From positions 62,001 to 126,000 of the forward strand of contig NZ_PTQY01000006.1 in NCBI RefSeq assembly GCF_002943465.1: a stretch of DNA of 64,000 nt. Reading direction: 5' to 3'. Below the pieces are notes generated by a model. The model had not been told where the DNA came from, searched no databases, and was given only the letters and a program-made list of their open reading frames with translations. The translations under genes and the position numbers were made by a program. Of the stretch, positions 28,744-35,498 are shown one piece after another; the first letter of the stretch is position 1; every line of letters begins with the position of its first letter. Source of the stretch: Rhodoferax sp. TS-BS-61-7. Lineage in GTDB: Bacteria > Pseudomonadota > Gammaproteobacteria > Burkholderiales > Burkholderiaceae_C.

Positions 28744-28834
28744 GTCGCAGCGTACCGGTGCCCGCAGTTCGGCGCGATTTTGCGACCAGCAGGGCGCCAT
28801 GAGCGCCGGGCTGCGGGCACCGGCACGCTGCGAC
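28744..28834. repeat. 32-bp inverted repeat (long hairpin) between genes
   Basis: Bases 28744-28775 (starting GTCGCAGCGT) and 28803-28834 (ending ACGCTGCGAC) are inverted copies with three differences over 32 positions, two of which become G-U pairs in RNA. The loop is 27 bases. It lies after the last gene of the nitrate operon and before the YhiN-type gene. No T run follows on either strand, so it may act as an RNA 3'-end stabiliser or be a remnant element. Confidence 0.6.
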
Positions 28835-28890
28835 TTGGCCGGAGAAGAATGGGCTCAGGCGCGCTGCGACCCCTCCGGCGCGCGACCCCG

Positions 28891-29610
28891 TCAGGCGTGC
28901 TGCCGGTTCCGGTCCGCTAGGTCAATCGCCTTGCGGGACAAGCCATCAATTTCGGTGCTGATGCCCGAGAGCACATTGGCCACCACGGCAAACTCGCGGC
29001 CCTGCTGGCCCGCGCGTGCGGCCATCACCTGGGCGTTGAAGCTCACCACTTTGGCTTCGCGGGCGATGGTGTGGATGTCGGAAACGATGCCGGTGAGCTC
29101 CTTGAACAGCAGGTCAGCCTTGGCCTTGGTCACGGCGTCGAACACATTGGTGGCCGCGTTCAGTGCTTCGAGCACGGAGTCGGTGGTGTCCACAATGGCT
29201 TCGAGCACCGGCTGTATACGTGGCGACTGCCGAGCGATGTGGTCCAGCGCGCTGCGCATCAGCTCCATAAAAGCCTGGATCGTGGCGTTCACGCCCTGCG
29301 GGCCTTCGTACACCGCGTGCAGGCGCGCAGCGCTGGGCGTGTCGTAGTGCGACATGGTGCCCAGAAGCCGTGCATGGCTGTCGCAAAACAGCTGGAAGGT
29401 GGTGCGTGCCGCACTGAGCTGGCGTGCATCACCGCCGGCGGCCAGCAGGGTTTGCATGACCATGCGTTGCGACAGCATGCGCTGGCGGGCGGCGAGGTTC
29501 AGGTCGGAAATGGGGGCTGCCACGGCTGTTGTGGTGGGCCGGGTAAGGGGCTGCGTCTGCAGGGCCGTGGGGCGGGGAGAGGGGTTCTGGACTGGGGTAG
29601 GCATGAACAT
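28891..29610 (-). CDS. P-box (PilJ/NarX-like) protein with a short chemoreceptor-like tip
   Basis: 239 residues, no signal peptide or membrane helix. A Pro/Thr-rich start is followed by a P-box-like segment, DLNLAARQRMLSQRM (residues 36-50), of the PilJ/NarX sensor class whose Arg binds nitrate or nitrite in NarX. The C-terminus (residues about 187-225, VSFNAQVMAARAGQQG and EFAVVANVLSGIS) resembles the hairpin tip of methyl-accepting chemotaxis proteins but is far too short for a whole signalling rod. GGAG lies six bases before the ATG. It is the last gene of the nirB operon, 48 bases after cobA. A soluble nitrate-sensing signalling protein is plausible; the partner is unknown. Confidence 0.7.
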   Translation of the reverse strand: MFMPTPVQNPSPRPTALQTQPLTRPTTTAVAAPISDLNLAARQRMLSQRMVMQTLLAAGGDARQLSAARTTFQLFCDSHARLLGTMSHYDTPSAARLHAVYEGPQGVNATIQAFMELMRSALDHIARQSPRIQPVLEAIVDTTDSVLEALNAATNVFDAVTKAKADLLFKELTGIVSDIHTIAREAKVVSFNAQVMAARAGQQGREFAVVANVLSGISTEIDGLSRKAIDLADRNRQHA

Positions 29611-29658
29611 GGTGAACTCCTTTCGCGGTGGAGTTACACCAATGCAAAAACGATGCCG

Positions 29659-30447
29659 TTATGCCGCCTTGCTGTGGCTGGTTTCTACTGCGGCTTGCAG
29701 GCCCAGCACCACATCGCCCACCACGATCACGCTGGGGCTGGCCAGGTGCTCGCGGTGGATGGTGGCTTGCAGGGCCTGTAGGGTGCATGCCGCGTGGCGC
29801 TGCGTGGGCAGGCTCGCGTTCTGGATGATGGCCACCGGCGTGTCGGCGGGCAGGCCTTGCAGCAGGCCGGCTTCAATGTCGGCCGCACCACTCACGCCCA
29901 TGTAGATCACCAGCGTGAGCTTGGCCTGCTTGGCCGCAGTGGCCAGGGCGGGCCAGTCGGTGCCCTTGTCGCCGGGCTTGGCGTGGCCGGTGACAAACAC
30001 CACGCCGTGCGCATGCTCGCGGTGTGTGAGCGGCACGTTGAGCGACGTCACGGCAGCCAGGCCGGCGGTGATGCCGTTGATGACCGAGACGCGAATGCCC
30101 GCGGCTTGCAGGTGCTCCACCTCTTCGCCACCGCGGCCAAATATGAAGGGGTCGCCACCCTTGAGGCGCACCACGTTCTCACCCTCTTGGGCGGCGGTGA
30201 TCATCAGGCGTTCGATGAAAGACTGGGGCGTGGACTTGCAGCCACCGCGCTTGCCCACATGCACCACGCGGGCAGTCGGGTTGGCGTGCGCCACGATGGC
30301 GTCGTTCACCAGGTCATCCACCAGCAGCACGGTGGCCTGCTGGATGGCCTTGAGCGCCTTGAGTGTGAGCAACTCCGGGTCGCCCGGGCCGGCGCCGACC
30401 AAGGTGACGTGGCCGCTGCTAAGGGTGCTGGAAAGATCGTGTGTCAT
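29659..30447 (-). CDS. cobA: Uroporphyrinogen-III C-methyltransferase
   Basis: 262 residues. SUMT makes precorrin-2 from uroporphyrinogen III with two SAM, on the way to siroheme. Motifs: VTLVGAGPGDPELLTLKALKAI, VGKRGG, VVRLKGGDPFIFGRGGEE and the GITAGLAAVTSLNVPLTHR loop. It lacks the N-terminal dehydrogenase/ferrochelatase half of CysG, so those steps are done elsewhere. Its start overlaps the ybiB stop by four bases. Location in the nitrate operon fits supply of siroheme to NirB. Confidence 0.92.
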   Translation of the reverse strand: MTHDLSSTLSSGHVTLVGAGPGDPELLTLKALKAIQQATVLLVDDLVNDAIVAHANPTARVVHVGKRGGCKSTPQSFIERLMITAAQEGENVVRLKGGDPFIFGRGGEEVEHLQAAGIRVSVINGITAGLAAVTSLNVPLTHREHAHGVVFVTGHAKPGDKGTDWPALATAAKQAKLTLVIYMGVSGAADIEAGLLQGLPADTPVAIIQNASLPTQRHAACTLQALQATIHREHLASPSVIVVGDVVLGLQAAVETSHSKAA

Positions 30448-31349
30448 AGGCTGCGGTGCAATTGCAAAATGTGCGCCACCTGGTGGGCAATGGGGGCTGG
30501 AACGGCCTGGCTGCCTGCCAGCACGGCCCCAATGTAGGCTGCGGTGCTGGCAGCGTCAATGGCGCCGGGGAGTTCGGGCAGTTCGGTCAGCGAGCCGGCC
30601 TGGTAGGCCTGCAAATCGGTGGCCTGGCCGGCCACAAAGGCCTGCATCTTGGGCGTGCGGCGCGGATCGGCCACCGACTCGCCTTCGGTGCCGCGGATCA
30701 GCAAGGCGTTGGCCTGCACCAGCGCAAAGGTGTCGGCCATGGAGATGGCGTACTCGGGGTGGGTGTAGCTGCTCACAAGGAGGGCGGGGCCGTTCACCGG
30801 GTTCATGAGCTTGACCAGGCTGTGCGCCGGGTTGCGCAGATTGACCACACGGCGCACGTCCAGCAGGCGCTGCAGGCCGGGGCTGAGCAGCGCCGTGGGC
30901 GCAAAGGCCACGCGGCCAGGTGCTATGGATTTGATAGCTTCTTGCGCATGTATATCAAGGGCTTCAAGCACTTTTGATACAAAAACACGGCGGTCCTCGG
31001 TGGCCGCGCCGTGGATCAGCACGGGCAGGCCTTCGCGCGCCAGCAGCAAGGCCAGCAGCGGCGTGAGCAGGGGCAGCTTGCGCGCACCGTTGTAGCTGGG
31101 AATCACCACCGTGGGCAGGGTGCTGGCGGGCAGCAAGGCCATGCGGCGGCGGGTGGCATCCAGAAAGCCGGCCATCTCTTCGGCTGTTTCGCCCTTGATG
31201 CGCATGGCCAGGCAGAAGGCGCCGACCTCCAGGTCGGTCACGCTGCCGTCCAGCACCTGGCCGAACAGATCGTCCGCCTGTTCGCGGGTGAGTGCACGGG
31301 CGCCGTCTTTGCCGCGCCCGATTTCCTTGATGTAGTTGCCAATAGCCAT
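30444..31349 (-). CDS. ybiB: YbiB family protein (anthranilate phosphoribosyltransferase-like fold)
   Basis: 301 residues. The N-terminal helical domain (ALTREQADDLFGQVLDGSVTDLEVGAFCLAMRIKGET) and the body with VIPSYNGARKLPLLTPLLALLLA are those of YbiB, a TrpD-like protein that in E. coli binds DNA without sequence preference and lacks transferase activity. Its reason for being inside a nitrate assimilation operon is unknown, though the linkage recurs in Burkholderiales as I recall. A dispersed repeat copy is encoded in frame (about KVLEALDIHAQEAIKSIA). Overlaps cobA by four bases. Confidence 0.82.
   Translation of the reverse strand: MAIGNYIKEIGRGKDGARALTREQADDLFGQVLDGSVTDLEVGAFCLAMRIKGETAEEMAGFLDATRRRMALLPASTLPTVVIPSYNGARKLPLLTPLLALLLAREGLPVLIHGAATEDRRVFVSKVLEALDIHAQEAIKSIAPGRVAFAPTALLSPGLQRLLDVRRVVNLRNPAHSLVKLMNPVNGPALLVSSYTHPEYAISMADTFALVQANALLIRGTEGESVADPRRTPKMQAFVAGQATDLQAYQAGSLTELPELPGAIDAASTAAYIGAVLAGSQAVPAPIAHQVAHILQLHRSL
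30922..30976 (+). repeat. Dispersed repeat, copy 6, inside ybiB
   Basis: Plus-strand reading (antisense to ybiB): GCTATGGATTTGAT, AGCTTCTTGCGCA, variable bases, AAGGGCTTCAAGC. One base differs from the core. The ybiB frame is kept. Confidence 0.7.
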
Positions 31350-31391
31350 GGGGCGATTGTCTTTGATGCCAGATAACTTTCGGCTATGTGC

Positions 31392-34205
31392 TTATGCACC
31401 TGCCGCAGCCGGCGCCATGCTGGCACGCACCATGCGCTGCAACTGGGGCACACACGAGCCGCAATTGGTGCCGCACTTGAGCGTGCTTTGCAGCGTGGCC
31501 AGCCGGTCGGCGGCAAAACCGGTGCATTCGGCCAGCGTGGCGTCGATGGCGGTGTCGGTCACGTTGAAGCAGGTGCACACCGTTTTGCCACGCGACTGCA
31601 CGGGCACGGGGGGTGTGGCACCGGGTGCCAGCAGCGCGCGGCCGTAACTTTGCGCGGGCTGCTCGTCCTGCAGCAGCGTGGTCATCCAGCTCTGCGCGCG
31701 GGTGTCACCGGCCAGCAAAAAACCTTCCAGCGTGGCGTTGGCCGTGCCGCGTTGCAGGCGCACGGCACGGCGCTGGCCGCGTTTTTTGTCGGCGTAACGC
31801 ACCACATCGGCGCCGCCCAGTTGCAGCAGTGCTTCGATCTCCTGCAGCAGCGCATCGGGTGCGGCCTCCATGTCGGCCGCGCGGAACAACACACCACTGC
31901 GGCCATGGTCGTTGGCGGTGGCGTTGCCAAAGGGCACACAACTGGCGTAGGCAAAACGCTCCATCAGCGCCTGCAACTGGCCGCGCACCGCCAGCACGGT
32001 GTCGTCGGGCAGCCAGGCAATGGCCAGCAGGGTCCAGGGCATATCGGCCTTGAGCACCTTGACGGCAGCGTGTTTGAACTCGGGCTGTTTGGAGTCCGGG
32101 CAATAGGCCGAGGTGGTGAGCGCGTTGACACCCGCCAGGCGGGTGCCGGTGGCGCTCACGCCGCTCAAAAACTCTTCACCCCAGTGCATGGCCATGAAGA
32201 CCTGGCTCAGGCCCACCTCGGGGCTGGCCTGCACCGGGACCAGGATGGAGCCACGCTTGCTGGTCACGTGCACCAGGTCGTTCTCGGCGATCAGGCGGCG
32301 CGCCATGTCCTGCGGGTGCATTTGCAACACGGGCTCGCGCACATGGCCAAACAGGCGGCCCAAGGTGCCGGTGCGGCTCATGCCGTGCCACTGGTCTCGC
32401 AGGCGGCCGGTGGTCAACGAAAACGGGTAGCGTGCCTCGCGCGGCTCGGCCACCGCTTTGTAGGCCACGTTGGCAAAACGGGCGCGGCCATCCGGGGTAG
32501 GAAACACGCCGTCTTCGTACAGGCGCACCTTGCCGGTGCTGGCGCCTGCGGGCATGGGCCATTGCAGGGGCGTGGCTTCCAGCTGGGCGTAGTCCATGCC
32601 GGTGATGTCCAGGTCGCGGCCGCGGGTGGATTCGCGGTGTTCGTTCCACACCGACTCGGCCGTGGGGTAGGGGAACAGTGTGGGCTGTGCGGGCGTGCGG
32701 CCCAGGGCGTGCTCCAAGCGCTGGGCAAAGTCGGTGGCAATGGCCCAGTCGTGCCGTGGTGCGGTGTCGGGTGCTCCAGGCGGCACTACGGCGGCGCGCA
32801 CACGAGAGATGCGGCGTTCGCTGTTGGTGACCGTGCCTTCTTTTTCGCCCCAGGTGGTGGCGGGTAGCAGCAGGTCAGCGTAACGCGTGGTGGCGGTGGT
32901 GGCAAAGGCTTCCTGCACCACCACAAACTCGGCGCGCTCCAATGCGCGGCGCACGGTGGCCTGGTCGGGCATGCTTTGCGCGGGGTTGGTGCAGGCAATC
33001 CACAGCGCCTTGATCTCGCCATCGGCGGCGGCCTGGAACATCTCCACGGCGGTTTTGCCAGGCGTCTCGGGCACGCTGGGCACGCCCCACAACGCGGCCA
33101 CTTCGGCGCGGTGGGCGGGGTTGGCCAGGTCGCGGTGGGCGCTCAGCAGGTTGGCCAGGCCGCCCACTTCGCGTCCGCCCATGGCATTGGGCTGGCCGGT
33201 GAGCGAGAACGGGCCGGCGCCGGCTTTGCCAATCTGGCCGGTGGCCAGGTGCAGGTTGATGAGCGCCGTGTTTTTGGCGGTGCCGCTGCTGGACTGGTTC
33301 AGGCCCTGGCAGTACAGGCTCAGCGTGGCCGGGCTCTGGGCAAACAGGCGTGCGGCTTCCAGCAGGTCGGCTTTGCTGATGCCGCAGGTCTGCGCCACCG
33401 CGTCGGGTGTGTAGTCGCGCACCGTGGCTTTGAGGTCGTCAAAACCTGTGGTGTGCGCGGCAATAAAAGCCGGGTTGATCCAGCCTTCCCACAGCATCAG
33501 GTGCAACATGCCGTGGAACAGCATCACGTCGGTGCCGGGCTGGATTTGCAAAAACAGGTCGGCCAGTTCCACCGTGTCGGTGCGGCGCACGTCGGCCACC
33601 ACGATCTTCATGCCGGGGTTTTTGCGCTTGGCGTCTTCGATGCGGCGAAACAGGATGGGGTGGGCGAACGCGGTGTTGGAGCCGACGATAAAAATCGTCT
33701 GCGCGTGGTTCACATCGTCGTAACAGGAGGGCGGGGCGTCGGCGCCCAGTGTCTTCTTGTAGCCGGCCACGGCGCTGCTCATGCACAGGCGCGAGTTGGT
33801 GTCGATGTTGTTGGTGCCAATCAGGCCCTTGGCCAGTTTGTTGAAGACGTAGTAGTCCTCCGTCAGCAGCTGGCCGCTGACATAAAAGCCCACAGCGTCG
33901 GGGCCATGGTCGCGGATGATGCGGGCGAACTGGTCGGTGGCCAGCGACAGCGCGCTGTCCCAGGACAGGGGCTGGGGAGCCGCGCCGCGCTGCAGGCGCT
34001 GCAAGGGCTGGAGCAGGCGGGTTTGCAGCGTGACGGGGGCGCTGGCCGTGTGGTGCAGCGTGGAGCCCTTGGAGCACAGGCGCCCAAAGTTGGCCGGGTG
34101 GTCCGGGTCGCCGCGCACGCCGGTGATCTGCGCACCCTGGGACTCGATGATGACGCCACAGCCCACACCGCAGTAGGGGCAGGTAGAGCGTGTTTCCTTC
34201 TGCAT
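31392..34205 (-). CDS. nasA: Assimilatory nitrate reductase, molybdopterin subunit
   Basis: 937 residues. It reduces nitrate to nitrite in the cytoplasm. The N-terminal [4Fe-4S] motif is complete (C9-x2-C12-x3-C16, C44 in RLCSKG). The bis-MGD domains follow, with NTNSRLCMSSAVAGYKKTLG and SLYCQGLNQSSSGTAKNTALINLHLATG. The C-terminus (residues about 875-925, C877, C879 then C911, C915, C918) is a BFD-type [2Fe-2S] domain, as in NasA enzymes that take electrons from a reductase or ferredoxin. No NasB-type reductase gene is nearby. GGGGAG precedes the ATG by seven bases. Gene order nirB-nirD-nasA-ybiB-cobA, 29 bases after nirD. The name nasA is also used for nitrate transporters in other bacteria. 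Confidence 0.93.
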   Translation of the reverse strand: MQKETRSTCPYCGVGCGVIIESQGAQITGVRGDPDHPANFGRLCSKGSTLHHTASAPVTLQTRLLQPLQRLQRGAAPQPLSWDSALSLATDQFARIIRDHGPDAVGFYVSGQLLTEDYYVFNKLAKGLIGTNNIDTNSRLCMSSAVAGYKKTLGADAPPSCYDDVNHAQTIFIVGSNTAFAHPILFRRIEDAKRKNPGMKIVVADVRRTDTVELADLFLQIQPGTDVMLFHGMLHLMLWEGWINPAFIAAHTTGFDDLKATVRDYTPDAVAQTCGISKADLLEAARLFAQSPATLSLYCQGLNQSSSGTAKNTALINLHLATGQIGKAGAGPFSLTGQPNAMGGREVGGLANLLSAHRDLANPAHRAEVAALWGVPSVPETPGKTAVEMFQAAADGEIKALWIACTNPAQSMPDQATVRRALERAEFVVVQEAFATTATTRYADLLLPATTWGEKEGTVTNSERRISRVRAAVVPPGAPDTAPRHDWAIATDFAQRLEHALGRTPAQPTLFPYPTAESVWNEHRESTRGRDLDITGMDYAQLEATPLQWPMPAGASTGKVRLYEDGVFPTPDGRARFANVAYKAVAEPREARYPFSLTTGRLRDQWHGMSRTGTLGRLFGHVREPVLQMHPQDMARRLIAENDLVHVTSKRGSILVPVQASPEVGLSQVFMAMHWGEEFLSGVSATGTRLAGVNALTTSAYCPDSKQPEFKHAAVKVLKADMPWTLLAIAWLPDDTVLAVRGQLQALMERFAYASCVPFGNATANDHGRSGVLFRAADMEAAPDALLQEIEALLQLGGADVVRYADKKRGQRRAVRLQRGTANATLEGFLLAGDTRAQSWMTTLLQDEQPAQSYGRALLAPGATPPVPVQSRGKTVCTCFNVTDTAIDATLAECTGFAADRLATLQSTLKCGTNCGSCVPQLQRMVRASMAPAAAGA

Positions 34206-34234
34206 GCAAAGACTCCCCGGACGGTTGTTCTTCT

Positions 34235-34618
34235 TCAGACGCTGGCGTTGCGGCGGGCGGGGCCAGCAATGGGGCGCACCAGGTCGGTGGCGTGACCTTG
34301 CAGTTCGGCCGACTTGAGAAACACCTGGCCGCCATCGACTTTGACTTCAAACTTGGGGGTGCAGCCTTCGTCGGGCGCGCTGGCCTGGCCGTCGCACAGG
34401 CCAATCGTCCAGTTGTGCAGCGGGCAAGCCACGCTGGTGCCAAACACAATACCCTGAGAGAGCGGGCCGCCCTTGTGGGGGCAGCGGTCCAGCAACGCAA
34501 ACACTTCGTCCTGCGTGTTGCGGAACACCGCCACATCCAGACCCTGGGTGCGTTCCACACGGCGCGAGCCCAGCACGGGGATGTCTTCCAGCTTGCAGAT
34601 GAGGGTCCATTCGGTCAT
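34235..34618 (-). CDS. nirD: Nitrite reductase small subunit NirD (Rieske-type)
   Basis: 127 residues. It has the Rieske fold with both cluster boxes intact, CPHKGG (C-x-H) and CPLHNW (C-x2-H), so it should bind a [2Fe-2S] cluster; E. coli NirD lacks these ligands. It partners NirB in NADH-dependent reduction of nitrite to ammonium. The C-terminal IAGPARRNASV tail is basic. It is separated from the upstream P-box gene by 78 bases that contain a dispersed repeat, and lies 29 bases before nasA. Confidence 0.93.
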   Translation of the reverse strand: MTEWTLICKLEDIPVLGSRRVERTQGLDVAVFRNTQDEVFALLDRCPHKGGPLSQGIVFGTSVACPLHNWTIGLCDGQASAPDEGCTPKFEVKVDGGQVFLKSAELQGHATDLVRPIAGPARRNASV

Positions 34619-34633
34619 TTTGTTCTTCCTAAT

Positions 34634-34690
34634 GCTATTGTTTTAGTAGCTGCTTGCGCATATTCCATAAGCGCTAGAGGCCTGTTTTGC
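34634..34690 (+). repeat. Dispersed repeat, copy 7, within the nitrate operon
   Basis: GCTATTGTTTTAGT, AGCTGCTTGCGCA (perfect core), variable bases, GCGCTAGAGGCCTGTTTT. It occupies nearly the whole 78-base gap between the double P-box gene and nirD on the plus strand, antisense to the operon transcript. Confidence 0.85.
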
Positions 34691-34696
34691 TTGTAT

Positions 34697-35488
34697 TTAC
34701 GTTTTGACGGCCGAATACAGGCCGGTCACCCGGTCCATCACGGTGAGCAGGTTTTCGCTGCTCACAAATACGTCGGCCATGGGTTTGGGGCGCTGGGTGC
34801 CTTCCTGCAGTTGCCGGAGCGCCATGTCAAAAAACACCCACTGCGCATCGGCCAGCAGCAACTCGTCCTTGATACGCAGCGTGGCTTCGGGTGCATTGCG
34901 CAGCAGCTCCATGGCGGCAGTGAATTCGCTGCGTGCCTTGCCAATCTCGGCGCTGGCCACCGCGGCGTCCACCGGCAGCGTGGCGGCCAGGTAAAACTTG
35001 GCCATGCGCTGGGTCAGCATGCGCTGGCGCCCAGCCACGTTGACCAGTTTGCCCACGGGTTTGGCCAAGGCGGCTTCGTATTGCACCGTGCCTTGGTGGG
35101 CCAGGGCCAGCACCTTGGCGTCCAGCTGCAGAAGGGCTGCTGCGCCGTCACGCGCGGGGGCTTTGCCCACCAGCGCGGTTTTGTAGTCGGACCAGGCGGC
35201 GTCCAGCTTGGTGTAGGTGGCCTGCACGTCGGGCGTGGGGGCAAAACCCTTGAGCTCGACCAGCTGGCGGTCAAACAGCGCCATGGATTTGTCCAGCACC
35301 ATTTGGGCGCTGGTTTTTTCCACGTTTTGCAGCAGGGCCAGCCAGGCTTTGCCCATGCGCTGGCTCAGCATGCGCTGGCGCCCGGCCTTGTTGATGGCGT
35401 CGCTCAGGTCCGCCACCTGGGCGCGGGCGGGCAGGGCCAGGCCCACTGCGCCGGCAGCGGCCACAGACATCAGGGTTCTGCGTTGCAT
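34697..35488 (-). CDS. Exported protein with two PilJ/NarX-type P-box domains
   Basis: 263 residues from ATG at 35488. A signal peptide opens it (MQRRTLMSVAAAGAVGLALPARA, cleavage near residue 23). The first domain contains DAINKAGRQRMLSQRM (residues 30-45), strikingly like the NarX P-box, where the corresponding Arg contacts nitrate. The second, VNVAGRQRMLTQRM (149-162), repeats it. Each is followed by long helices, as in four-helix sensor domains. There is no transmitter or membrane anchor after the signal, so it should be a free periplasmic protein, possibly a nitrate/nitrite binding or relay protein. It lies ten bases behind nirB in the same operon. Function is not established. Confidence 0.72.
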   Translation of the reverse strand: MQRRTLMSVAAAGAVGLALPARAQVADLSDAINKAGRQRMLSQRMGKAWLALLQNVEKTSAQMVLDKSMALFDRQLVELKGFAPTPDVQATYTKLDAAWSDYKTALVGKAPARDGAAALLQLDAKVLALAHQGTVQYEAALAKPVGKLVNVAGRQRMLTQRMAKFYLAATLPVDAAVASAEIGKARSEFTAAMELLRNAPEATLRIKDELLLADAQWVFFDMALRQLQEGTQRPKPMADVFVSSENLLTVMDRVTGLYSAVKT

Positions 35489-35498
35489 GGCGTGTGCC

